A stretch of DNA of 64,000 nt from contig JASKMD010000026.1 of assembly GCA_030144725.1 (NCBI GenBank), forward strand, positions 15,698,814 through 15,762,813, in the 5' to 3' direction. Below, piece by piece: positions 10,919-21,394 of the stretch; the first letter of the stretch is position 1, and each line of letters begins with the position of its first letter. This stretch comes from Haematococcus lacustris. Its lineage: Eukaryota > Chlorophyta > Chlorophyceae > Chlamydomonadales > Haematococcaceae. The position numbers and the translations under genes were made by a program. The notes beneath the pieces are model-generated. The model worked only from the letters and a program-made list of their open reading frames with translations, had not been told where the DNA came from and ran no database searches.

Positions 10919-11205
10919 TGTGTGCCCCCCTTTGCTGAGCTGTCATCAGCTTACAATGAGTGCATGTTTTTCATGCCGATTCTACACAATAGCCCTCGTT
11001 GTCAGGCAATAGTGTAGGTGGTGGGCACTCATGCACCATGTCCATGTGTGTTGGGTATACTCCATACAGCCCATAAACACCAATCGAGTCGGGCGACTAT
11101 TGCCCACTAGTGGTTCCTAGTATTCCCGCTAGTGGTCCCTAGTGGCCACGACTGGTCCGTCTCAAATGTGGGCCCTAGTGAGGGACAAGGGGGCTGGTGC
11201 ATGCA
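10919..11205. other. Intergenic, short CTAGTGG repeats
   Basis: The motif CTAGTGG or a near variant recurs several times between 11105 and 11190. No gene is seen. Confidence 0.4.
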
Positions 11206-11400
11206 GTCTGGGCACGTTTGTGGTAATTGCCTAAAAACATCGCTGCATATTATTGGATGATTGTTACTTCAAGTCCTCTTACTTGATCCTCGTCGGCGTT
11301 AAAACTCAAGGGAGGGGTGACGCTGACGCTGTTTAGCTCCTCTTGCTTTGTCAGTTGCATCCTGTATCGCTTCCGCAGCAATCCCTCTAAACTAGCTGCA
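11206..11400 (+). pseudogene. Truncated, internally deleted copy of FAM32A
   Basis: Bases 11206-11275 match the FAM32A upstream region at 5218-5275 (CTGGGCACGTTTGTGGTAA and CATCGCTGCATATTGGATGA, with small indels). Bases 11299-11327 match the start of FAM32A exon 1, coding for KLKGGVTLT. Bases 11328-11400 match the 3' region at about 6097-6170, down to CTAAACTAGCTGCAA. Everything between, including most of the coding sequence, is deleted. It lies 80 bases upstream of the GST copy 1 start codon. Confidence 0.8.
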
Positions 11401-11479
11401 AGCCACACGCCATGCTCCAGGTCGCGCCATGATCCAGGACTGCAGATCACACGGGTCAGATCAAGGTACTAGATCGACG

Positions 11480-13867
11480 ATGCAGGCGCGTGCTGTTGCG
11501 CCCGCTGGCGTTAGCAGACGATGTCTAGTTGCGCGCGGTCGAGCACCGCTGCGCGTCCTCGCGGCGGCCACGCCCAAGCTTCGGCTCGTCTATTTTGGCT
11601 TGGTAAGGCTGCGTGGCGCGCGATGTCCCTGGTGCAGATGCTGCGCGCGAGGCTAGCCTCGAGGTCGCTTGGCCGGCCTCCTTCTTCCCAGTTTTCGGTT
11701 TTTCTATAGGCTTTTCCATGGAACGCGCGCAGCTCGCAGCAGGCTGTTGTGCTTTTACACCTGCAAGCTGTCTGCCATCTGCCTGCGCTCCCTGCAGCCT
11801 GGACGTGCAGAGACTATCCGTGTATTGCTCAATGTGGGCAAGGTGCCCTTCGAAGATTACATCATCAGCTGGGAGCAGTGGGCGGAGGTGAAGCCGACCA
11901 TGCCCTATGGCCAGGTCCCAGTGCTGGAGGTGGGTGCCTGTGAAGGTGCAGGGGGTAGGGGAGGGGGGCATGCACCTGCTGCTGCTTCCACCTGGCCTGT
12001 GCTGCTGCCTGACCTGCAAGCTGTCCTGGGCTGCAGGTGGACGGTAAGCAGTTGGCCCAGAGCTCAGCCATTGAGCGCTATGCAGCCAGGCTGGCAGGGC
12101 TGTACCCAGAGGATGCGTGAGTGGTGGTGTACAGTGTCGCACACATGGGCACACATACATGCTTGTATACATGCGTGATATTGACTGTATGCCCCGCTGG
12201 GCTGTGTGTTGCCTGGCTGCAGGTGGGAGGCGGCCAAGGTGGACGAGATAGCCAGCTTCATGAACGAGTGGCTGGATGCATTCGTGAGGTGGGAGGGGAG
12301 CGGCGGGTGCCTGTCGCTTGAGGGCTTGGCCGCGGCCTGATTAGGCATCCGGGGTTGCCTGGTGCTGCACTCAGGTGGCCACCCTTGCTTCCATGCTGTG
12401 CCACGCAGGGGGTGATGGCTGACTGTGGTCTGTGCCTCTGTTAAGCCTGGCTTAGGCACAAGGGGTTGGGCATGTAGGTAGGGTAGGGCAGGGCAGGCAT
12501 GTAGGCCTGAATTAGACACGGTTCGTGGATTAGACATGGTGTAGGCCTGGATTAAAGGGTGGAGCATGTAGACAGTAGCCCAGTGGTAGGACAAGGTGAA
12601 GGCAAAGGATTGTGCAGCAAGGCAGCCTTCACCAACCTCCTACACACCCTCTCACAACACAGAGGGTGCAGCAGCCTGGGAGGAGGCCTGGCCTGCCATG
12701 CCTTTCACCAGCTGCTGCAAGCAGTAGCATGGGTCAAGTTGGGTTGTCTTGTGATCACTCCAAGCAGGACTCCAAGCCTGTGTGTGCTGTTTACTCACAG
12801 ACGTTCTGGCAGCAGCAATAGCGGCCATAAGGTTGAGGGAAGCGAGCTGCCTGACATGCCCATCACCTAGGTTGGGGTTGCCTGCAAGACTCCCAGCGTC
12901 CTGTCAGCTGATGGGAAGGTCCTGGGGCTGCCTGTGCAGCACCTTCTCCATCAAGGACGCTGACGAGAGGCTGGCGGCCCGCAAGGCAGTGGCACAGGGC
13001 CCCCTGCAGACAAAGATCACCAAGCTCAACGCGCTGCTGGTGAGGCACACCCCTGCCCTGCCCTGTCCCTCACCCAGCTGCTGTCCACCTAGCCTGAGCC
13101 ACCTGCTTCACCACCTTGCTGCCAGCACCACCCCTGATGCTGTGACCCCTGACGCACACTCGTGACTGCCCCCTGGGCCCCTGCCCCCTGCCTGGCCTGC
13201 AGACTGAGGCCGGGCCTGACGGCTACTTGGTGGGCGGCAGGATGACCTATGCGGATGTGGCCGTCTATGTGATGACCAGCAACATCATCTGTGGCTTTTT
13301 TGACGGTGAGATTACCAGCCCAGTATGGAGCTAGCCTTCATGCCCATGCAGCCCAGCACCCAACACCAGGCAGGCTGAGCTGGGGCAGTCCCCTGTGCCA
13401 GGCTGACAGCAGGCAGAGGATGATCACATGACTGTCAGTAATGTGCAAGGTTCAGGGGTGGCCTGATTAGGCTCACTCCCCAAGCTGACATCACCTGGGT
13501 TGCTGACAGGGTTGCCAAAGCTGGTAACTAGGGGGCCCTCAAGCAAGGTCACACTTGTTTGTGTGTGAGCCCTTGGCTCAATGGCCTGAGGCTTTCCCTG
13601 GCCTTGTGTGTTGGCTGCCCTAGGTGTGCCCTCACAGCCTGCAGGTGCCTCCTGGTGGCACCCCTGCTTGGTCCACAGCGACCTGGCCTCAGCCCTGACC
13701 GCCCTGCTGCCCTGGCTGCAGGCGTGCCCCGCGACCTGTACCAGCCCTTCCCCGCCATCACCGCCTTCCACACCCGCATGGCCAGTGTGCCGCAGATCAG
13801 GGACATGTACCAGGGCATCACGGAGGGCGTGCGCATGGCGTTCAAGGCCGGGGCTGCTAGCGCTTGA
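11480..13867 (+). CDS. Sigma-class glutathione S-transferase, copy 1, plastid-targeted form
   Basis: Seven exons: 11480-11602, 11798-11929, 12037-12116, 12223-12288, 12940-13039, 13203-13305, 13722-13867. They encode 249 residues. The body has the thioredoxin-fold half with KLRLVYFGLPGRAE (catalytic-type Tyr before the PGRAE helix), MPYGQVPVLEVDGKQLAQSSAI for glutathione binding, and the helical half ending TRMASVPQIRDMYQ. This pattern fits sigma/prostaglandin-D-synthase-like GSTs, which conjugate or isomerise substrates using glutathione. Uniquely in the array, exon 1 encodes about 30 extra residues rich in Ala, Arg and Val, with no Asp or Glu, like a chloroplast transit peptide. In the usual REQW the Arg is Trp (SWEQW). 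Exon 5 belongs to the same variant class as copy 6 (KAVAQGPLQTKITKLNALL). Exon borders agree with the other copies. Confidence 0.88.
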
Positions 13868-14295
13868 GCAGCAGGGTTGTGGCAGGGTCTGGGGAGGGAA
13901 AGATGGATAGCATAGTGCTCATGTGGCTGCTGCCCTGGTGGATGATGGCTGCCAGCTCCTGAAGCCCTTACCATTGGTCGGCAGGACCTACGATTGCTGT
14001 TGGCCCTTCGTTGTGTGAAAGCGTCCAGACCATGCCATGTCTTACGGTGCCTCTACTGTATGAAGACATTGCTCCTGCAGTGGACATATTCTGTTGAGTG
14101 CTGGCGCCAACCAGCGGTATAACATCACATTTATCACACGCACGCAACGTTGCCAAGCGCCAGCTTATCCAAGCGCCATAGAGGCACGTAATTGTAACAG
14201 CTCCGTCATTATCTGCGAAGAGACGGTGCATCCCTGTGCGACCGGCAAACAGCGAAGCTAGCTTCCCGTAGAGTTGAGGCGTCAGCCAAGCCAGT
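13868..14295. promoter_or_regulatory. Intergenic region, promoter of GST copy 2
   Basis: It contains GCAACGTTGC at about 14145, the core of the palindrome found upstream of copies 3, 5, 6 and 7. The last 150 bases resemble the sequence just before copy 4 (GTAACAGCTCCGTC and CCAAGCCAGTATGGCC). Confidence 0.5.
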
Positions 14296-15884
14296 ATGGC
14301 CCCACACCTCAAGCTGCTGTACTTCGACGCTGTAAGTACCAAAGAAATTGTCGACGTCTCCCGGCCACCATCTCTTCGCGCCGCGTGCGTGCCAGCTAGG
14401 ATGCCAGACCGTTGTAGCGGGTCGGGCCGTGGGTGAGGTGCTGGCGCATTGGAAAAGAACTGTGCGCGGCTCTGATAGCAGTTGTTCTGGCATGCAGCTG
14501 CCTAATTTCCAATCATAGTGCCTTCCCTCATCTCTCTGTCCTCCACTGCTGCCTGCAGCCTGGGCGGGCTGAGGTGACTCGTGTATTGCTCAATGTGGGC
14601 AAGGTACCTTTTGAAGACTACATCATCAGCCGTGAGCAGTGGGCTGAGGTGAAGCCGACCATGCCCTATGGCCAGATCCCTGTTCTGGAGGTGGGTGCCG
14701 ATGAAGGTGCAGGGGGGAGGGGGAGGGGTGGAGGGGCAGGCACCTGCTGCTGCTTCCACCTGGCCTGTGCTGCTGCCTGACCTGCAAGCTTTTCTGGGCT
14801 GCAGGTAGACGGCAAGCAGCTGGCTCAGAGCTCAGCCATCGAGCGCTATGCAGCCAGGCTGGCGGGGCTGTACCCACAGGATGCGTAAGTTGTGGTGTAA
14901 AGAGTTGAACACATGACAGACATCTATGTTATTGTCTACATGTGTGGTATTGACTGGTGGCTGCAGTTGGGAGGCGGCCAAGGCAGATGAGTTGGCGTGC
15001 TTCATGAGGGATTGGCTGGAAGACTTTGTCAGGTAGTCATAGCCCTGGATCACAGCTGCCATTACCAGCAGGAATTGAAGCCAAGGGTCTGAGAACAACG
15101 AGCTGTATTACATGCCCATTACCTAGGTTAGGTTTGCCATGAAGCTGTTAACATAACTCTCAGCCCAGCTGTGTGCTCCTTTTGGCCTGGTGCTTGCGCA
15201 GCACCTTCTCTATAAAAGATGCTGATGAGAAGCTGGCGGCCCGCAAGGCCATAGTGGAGGGTCCTCTGCAGACCAGGATGGCCAAGCTGAACACGCTGCT
15301 GGTGAGGCACACTCCTGCCCCGCCTTGTCCTTGACCCAGCTGCTGTCCCCTTGCCTGAGCCACCTGCTTCACCACCTTGCTGCCAGCACCACCCCTGCTG
15401 CTGAGGCACTTGACCCACCCTCGTGACTGCCCCCTGACCCCGTGCCCCTTGCCTGGCTTGCAGACTGAGGCCGGGCCTGATGGCTACTTGGTGGGCGGCA
15501 GGATGACCTATGCGGATGTGGCAGTGTACGTGATGCTGAGCTTCCTGGTCAGCGGCTTCTTTGATGGTGAGCGACATTGGATGTCGAGATGACTGGTCAG
15601 GGATGGCTTGCCCTGGCCTTGTGTGGTGGCAGGCCCTCCGGGCTCCCTCACAAGCCGCAGGTGCCTCCTGGTGGCACCCCTGCTTGGTCCACAGCGACCT
15701 GGCCTCAGCCCTGACCGCCCTGGTGCCCCTGGCTGCAGGCGTGCCCCGCGACCTGTACCGGCCCTTCCCCGCCATCACCGCCTTCCACACCCGCATGGCC
15801 AGTGTGCCGCAGATCAGGGACATGTACCAGGGCGTCACGGAGGGGTTGCGCATGGCGTTCAAGCCCGGGGCTGCCAGCGCTTGA
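14296..15884 (+). CDS. Sigma-class glutathione S-transferase, copy 2
   Basis: Exons 14296-14331, 14559-14690, 14805-14884, 14967-15032, 15202-15301, 15464-15566, 15739-15884 encode 220 residues, close to the family's 200-215. The start MAPHLKLLYFDA is cytosolic in type. Conserved parts are PGRAEVTRVLLNVG, MPYGQIPVLEVDGKQLAQSSAIERYAA, DADEKLAARKAIVEGP, and MTYADVAVYVMLSFLVSGFFDG in the substrate-side helices. All introns are GT-AG with phases 0, 0, 2, 2, 0, 1, the same as in every other copy. No disabling change is seen. TGTAA signals at 16062-16066 and 16072-16076 lie about 180 bases after the stop. Confidence 0.92.
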
Positions 15885-16061
15885 GCAGCAGGGTAGTGGC
15901 AGGGTCAGGGGAAGGGAAGGTGGACAGCATAGTGCTCATGTGGCTGCTGCCCTGGTGGATGATGGCTGCCGGGTTCTGCAACACGCACGATGTTTTTGTT
16001 ATTTCTTAACAGAGCCAACTTCCCACTCACTGGGATCTAATAGGGGTGTATCTGTTATCAA

Positions 16062-16076
16062 TGTAAGGTAATGTAA
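16062..16076 (+). terminator. Polyadenylation signals (TGTAA twice) of GST copy 2
   Basis: Two TGTAA pentamers ten bases apart lie about 180 bases past the stop codon. TGTAA is the common chlorophyte poly(A) signal, and the position is repeated after copies 4 and 5. Confidence 0.6.
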
Positions 16077-16264
16077 ACAGCTTGACATATTCGCGTTTTG
16101 AGAATACCAACAGCCCTGCTTTGATGCTGCCATGTACTGATGATGATGCCAAGATTAAGAGGGCAAGCACGCCTCCTTTACCACAGCCTCCCTGGCTGTA
16201 TGACTCGCTGCTGGAGGCGGGGGAGGAAAAAGTAACAATTTCATGGTTCCCACTTTTCACTCGG

Positions 16265-16278
16265 TCGCAACGTTGCGA
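16265..16278. promoter_or_regulatory. Palindrome TCGCAACGTTGCGA upstream of GST copy 3
   Basis: A perfect 14-bp palindrome 126 bases before the ATG, followed by a conserved block (AACCCTACCGGG, then GGCGTAGACG). The same element precedes copies 5, 6 and 7 at similar distance. It is a candidate binding site for a dimeric regulator. Confidence 0.5.
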
Positions 16279-16403
16279 AACCCTACCGGGCCAACGGCGT
16301 AGACGTGCACGGTAACTTCAGTGGCATCATTGGTAGCAAAGCGCCGAAGCGGCCGGCAACGGAGTGAGGGCCTCGTCAAGTCGATCCGTTGGCCAAGCAC
16401 GAG

Positions 16404-18423
16404 ATGGCTCCTCACCTCAGGCTCATTTACTTCGACTTTGTAAGCATGCGGCAGCGATCCCAGCGGGTGCCAGGAGTCTCACACTATCATCGTCGTGGCC
16501 GCTGGGGGCCGATGGACCGATGGTAGCCGACGGGGGCGGCGGCAATGTGTCATCTTGCTGCAACTCACTGTCCTCCCTGCAGCCTGGGAAGGCTGAGTTG
16601 ACCCGTGTGTTGCTTAATGTGGGCAAGATTCCCTTTGATGATCACATCATCAGCCGGGAGCAGTGGGCTGAGCTGAAGCCGACCATGCCCTATGGCCAGG
16701 TCCCTGTGCTGGAGGTGGGTGCCGATGAAGGTGCAGGGGGGAGGGGAGGGGGTCAGGCAACCGCTGCTGCTTCCACCTGGTCTGTGCTGCTGCCTGACCT
16801 GCAAGCTGTCCTGGGCTGCAGGTGGACGGCAAGCAGCTGGCCCAGAGCTCAGCCATTGAGCGCTATGCAGCCAGGCTGGCGGGGCTGTACCCACAAGATG
16901 CGTGAGTGGGGTCTGAAGCCCGTATAAATGGAGCACAACGCAGCGGCACCTTACTCACGGCACATGGAGTGTCATGTGTGACGTGTAAGCTAGACAAGCC
17001 TGTCACACCATCATCACACCCAACAACACCCTAATGCCTGGACCTGAGTGTGGCGATGTTGAGCACTACTAAGCCATCATGACTGTGTCATTGGCTGGAG
17101 GGCATTAGACCTGGTCCTTGGGCTCAGCCCTGCCCTGCCCTGCTGGTGGCTGCAGGTGGGAGGCGGCCAAGGTGGATGAGCTGGCGTGCTTCATGGGGGA
17201 GTGGATGGACGACTTTGTTAGGTGATCTCAGCCTGAGCCAGCTCCATGTCAGCCAGCACCTCCAGGGCCACAGCTGCCGCTAGCAGCAGCAACAGGAGCC
17301 AAGAGGTGAAGAACAGCGAGCTGCCTTACATGCCATAAGTTGGGTTGGGTTGGGTACATGCCATAGGTTGGGTTTGCCGTGAAGCTGTCAGCAGAACTCC
17401 CAGCCTAGCAGTATGCTCCTTCTGGCCTGGTGCCTGCGCAGGGCCTTTTTCATTAAAGACGCTGATGAGAAGCTGGCGGCCCGCAAGGCCATAGTGGAGG
17501 GGCCTCTGCGGACTAGGGTGACTAAGCTGAACACGCTGCTGGTGAGGCACGCCCTGCCCTGCCCTGTCCCTGACCCATTTTGTCCTTTTGCCTGAGCCAC
17601 CTGCTGTCCCCTTTCCTCAGCCAGCTGCTTCACCACCTTGCTGCCAGCACCGCTCCTGATGCTATGACCCCTGACCCGCACTCGTTACTACCCCCTGGCC
17701 CCCTACCCCTTGCCTGGCTTGCAGACTGAGGCCGGGCCTGACGGCTACTTGGTGGGCGGCAGGATGACCTATGCAGATGTGGCGGTGTACGTGATGACCA
17801 GCAACATCATCTGTGGCTTTTTTGACGGTAAGATTGTCGGCACGGTACAAAGCTATGCAAGTGTGTGCAGCAATGCACCTGTGCCTCCACGTGCCCATGC
17901 AGGCCAGCAAGGGCCCCACACCAGGCAGGCTAAGCTGGGGCAGTCCCCTGTGCCAGGTTGACAGCAGGCCAAGGATGATCACATGACCCTCAGTAATGTG
18001 CAAGGTTCAGGGGTGGTCTGATTAGGCCTACTCTCAAAGCTGACATCACCTGGGTTGCTGACAGGGTTGCCTAAGCTGGTAACCAGGGGGCCCTCAAGCA
18101 AGGTCACACTTGCTTGTGTGTGAGCCCTTAGCTCAATGGCCTGAGGCTTGCCCTGGCCTTGTGTGGTGGCTGCCCTAGGTGTGCCCTCACAGCCTGCAGC
18201 TGTCTCCTGGTGGCTCCCCTGCTTGATCCATAACGACCTTGCCTCAGCCCTGACCGCCCTGGTGCCCCTGGCTGCAGGCGTGCCCCGCGACCTGTACCGG
18301 CCCTTTCCCGCCATCACCGCCTTCCACACCCGCATGGCCAGTGTGCCGCAGATCAGGGACATGTACCAGGGCGTCACGGAGGGGTTGCGCATGGCGTTCA
18401 AGGCCGGGGCTGCTAGCGCTTGA
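16404..18423 (+). CDS. Sigma-class glutathione S-transferase, copy 3
   Basis: Exons 16404-16439, 16583-16714, 16822-16901, 17156-17221, 17442-17541, 17725-17827, 18278-18423 encode 220 residues starting MAPHLRLIYFDF. Exon 2 has PGKAELTRVLLNVGKIPFDD, the Lys variant shared with copies 5 and 6. Exon 5 reads RAFFIKDADEKLAARK, unlike the STFSIKD of most copies. Exon 6 has the VMTSNIICGFFDG version shared with copies 1 and 5. Reading frame and splice sites are intact. Introns 3 and 4 are longer than in copy 2. It is expected to be a cytosolic glutathione-dependent enzyme; its substrate is unknown. Confidence 0.92.
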
Positions 18424-18536
18424 GCAGCAGGGTGGTGTCAGGGTCAGGGGAGGGGAAGGTGGACAGCATAGTGCTCATGTGGCTGCTGCCCTGGTTGATG
18501 GCTGCCAGATGCTGTACACAAGATGGTGTACATCTC

Positions 18537-18541
18537 TGTAA
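18537..18541 (+). terminator. Polyadenylation signal TGTAA of GST copy 3
   Basis: Lies 114 bases after the stop codon of copy 3. Confidence 0.45.
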
Positions 18542-19213
18542 ACCTAGGCAGGGCGGTAGAATCAATTCATATCCTGGCTGCCATCTCCAACCTGGACTGT
18601 GCAGTTGATCCCAGCCCACTGTACTAAAGCTGATCCGCCTGTTCCTCCCTGGCCTGGCCATGGTATTGGGCATGGCACTCAGATGGTCCCAGCTAACGGG
18701 AAAAACCACTCCTACTAATCAAAACGACGCACGTCGCACATTATGGATAGAAGACTCTTTGCGATTCAACAAGTATCATAAATAACTATGCACTGTGCTG
18801 AGTAATATGGCGGCTCGAATCTTGACATTCAAATTCATGCCAGTTTTGCTCATGCGGGCCTTGCCGCGAGAGGCCGTCGCGACCGACGTGGCCCAGGAGC
18901 ACCTGCACACAGTGATAAACAGTCGCCGCAGTCAAAACGATTCATATGGTACTCCAAACCGATGTAACGACGCCCCTCCACCCATGCTCGGAAACATACA
19001 AGGCATTGCTTGACCGCTTCTTAAGTAGTACCTGGCCACTCTGTAAGGCCACTCGGCCTCAGTCATCACCAACTCCCTTTATTTACGCAAATACTGTAGA
19101 GGCACGCGATCGTAACAGCTCCGTCGTTATCGCGAATAAAAGGCGCATTCTTTTTAATACCTGCAAGTAGCGAAGCAGGCACCCTGTAGAGCTGAGGCGT
19201 TAACCAAGCCAGT
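18542..19213. other. Intergenic region before GST copy 4
   Basis: The longest gene-to-gene gap in the array and more AT-rich than its neighbours. It lacks the CGCAACGTTGCG palindrome. The last 130 bases (from GTAGAGGCACGCGATCGTAA) resemble the promoter of copy 2. No coding sequence is supported. Confidence 0.5.
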
Positions 19214-20845
19214 ATGGCCCCACACCTCAAGCTAATGTACTTTGAAACTGTAAGTACCCCTCTAGCTCTATCTAGGATGCCAGACTGTTGTAGCGGGTCT
19301 GGCCCTGGGTGAGGTGCTGGGACATAGGAGGAGGGGTGTGCGCGGCTCTAATAGCAGTTGTTTTGGAATGCAGCTGCCAGAGACCCTCTCACGCCGCCTT
19401 CACTCCCCTCACTGTCCTCCCCTGCAGCCTGGGCGTGCTGAGGTGACTCGTGTGCTGCTCACTATCGGCAAGGTGCCCTTTGACTATTGCACTATCAGCC
19501 GGGAGCAGTGGGCTGAGGTGAAGCCGACCTTGCCCTATGGCCAGCTTCCTGTGCTGGAGGTGGGTGCCTGTGAAGGTGCAGGGGGGAGGGGAGGGGGGCA
19601 TGCACCTGCTGCTGCTTCCACCTGGCCTGTGCTGCTGCCTGACCTGCAAGCTGTCCTGGGCTGCAGGTGGACGGCAAGCAGCTGGCCCAGAGCTCAGCCA
19701 TTGAGCGCTATGCAGCCAGGCTGGCGGGGCTGTACCCACAGGATGCGTGAGTGGGGTCTTGAGCCCGTATAAATGGAGGATGGCCTCAAAGGATGGCCTC
19801 AAACCTGGTCCTCTGGCTCTGCCCTGCCTGCTGTCGGCTGCAGGTGGGAGGCAGCCAAGGCAGATGAGCTGGTGTGCTTCATGAGGGAGTGGCTGGAGGA
19901 CATTGTAAGGTAGTCACAGGCACCTACAGCCCGGGATTACAGCTGCCACTACCAGCAATAATAGCGATAGCGATACCAGCAGCAATAGCGAGCTGTCTTA
20001 CATGCCATAAGCTAGGTTGGGTTTGCCGTGAAGCTGTGTGCAGAACTCCCAGCCCAGCTGTGTTCTCCTTTTGGCCTGGTGCCTGTACAGCACCGTTTTT
20101 ATCAAGAATGCTGATGAGAAGCTGGCGGCCCGCAAGGCCTTAGTGGAGGGTCCTCTGCAGACCAGGATGACCAAGCTCAACACGATGCTGGTGAGGCACA
20201 CTCCTGCCCTGCCCTGTCCCTCAACCAGCTGCTGTCCACCTTGCCTGAGCCACCTGCTTCACCACCTTGATGCCAGCACCACCCCTGATGCTGTGATCCC
20301 TGACGCACACTCATTACTACCCCCTGGGCCCCTGCCCCTTGCCTGGCTTGCAGACTGAGGCCGGGCCTGACGGCTACTTGGTGGGTGGCAAGATGACCTA
20401 TGCGGATGTGGCGGTTTTCGTGACGATGAGCTTCCTGATATGCGGCTTCTTTGATGGTGAGCGACAGTGGCCTGAGGGCAACATGAAGGGTCCAGGATGC
20501 AGTTAGTGGAGGGGAGGTTCTGGTTTGGGGAGCAGGCGGTACAAGAGAATAGGCAGTCTGGCGGACACGCCCTCGAACACTGAGGCACCAACAGCCTGGC
20601 CGGGTGCCCTCACAGCCTGCAGGTGCCTCCTGGTGGCACCCCTGCTTGGTCCACAGCGACCTGGCCTCAGCCCTGACCGCCCTGCTGCCCTGGCTGCAGG
20701 CGTGCCCCGCGACCTGTACCAGCCCTTCCCCGCCATCACCGCCTTCCACACCCGCATGGCCAGTGTGCCGCAGATCAGGGACATGTACCAGGGCGTCACG
20801 GAGGGGTTGCGCATGGCGTTTAAAGCCGGGGCTGCCAGCGCATGA
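19214..20845 (+). CDS. Sigma-class glutathione S-transferase, copy 4
   Basis: Exons 19214-19249, 19428-19559, 19667-19746, 19844-19909, 20091-20190, 20354-20456, 20700-20845 encode 220 residues starting MAPHLKLMYFET. Exon 2 differs from the other array members (LLTIGKVPFDYCTIS, then TLPYGQLPVLE). Exon 5 is STVFIKNADEKLAARKALVEGP and exon 6 is VFVTMSFLICGFFDG. Copy 7 at 60.8 kb shares these variants and a nearly identical intron 6, so 4 and 7 are closest relatives. The frame is intact. A TGTAA at 21023-21027 lies 178 bases after the stop. Confidence 0.92.
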
Positions 20846-21022
20846 GCAGCAGGGTGGTGTCAGGGTCAGGGGAGGGGAAGGTGGGCAGCATAGTGCTCAT
20901 GTGGCTGCTGCCCTGGTGGCTGATGGCTGCCAGGTTCTGCAACATGCATGATGTTTTTGTTTATTCTTGACAGAGCCAACTGCCCATTCACTGGGATCTA
21001 ATAGGGGTGTATCTGTTATCAT

Positions 21023-21027
21023 TGTAA
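21023..21027 (+). terminator. Polyadenylation signal TGTAA of GST copy 4
   Basis: Same relative position as the signals after copies 2 and 5. Confidence 0.5.
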
Positions 21028-21254
21028 GGTAATGTGAACAGCTTGACCTATTCGCATTTCGAGAATACAAGCAGCCCTGCTTTGATGCTGCCATGTACTG
21101 ATGATGATGACAAGATTAAGAGGGCAAGCACGCCTCCTTTTACCACAGCCTCCCTGGCTGTATGAGTCACTGCTGGAGGGGAGGACAAATTTCCACAATC
21201 CCCACAATCCCCACAAGTCCACAATCTCGGTTGAACTTCCCACTTCTCACTCAG

Positions 21255-21268
21255 TCGCAACGTTGCGA
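21255..21268. promoter_or_regulatory. Palindrome TCGCAACGTTGCGA upstream of GST copy 5
   Basis: Identical to the element before copy 3; 127 bases before the ATG. Confidence 0.5.
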
Positions 21269-21394
21269 AAACCCTACCGGGCCAACGGCGTAGACGTGCA
21301 CGGTAACTTCAGTGGCATCATTTGTAGCCAAGCGACGAAGCGACCGACAACGGAGTGAAGGCCCCGTCAAGTCGATCCGGTGACCAAGCACGAG

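Noticed and set aside
13600..13721. Additional exon in the strongly conserved part of GST intron 6 (TGGTGGCACCCCTGCTTGG)
   Set aside because: Joining exon 6 directly to exon 7 gives the continuous family sequence; conservation is explained by recent duplication and conversion.
15128..15862. 244-residue open frame on the minus strand across GST copy 2
   Set aside because: Antisense to conserved GST exons and crosses their introns; similar shadows occur over each GST copy.
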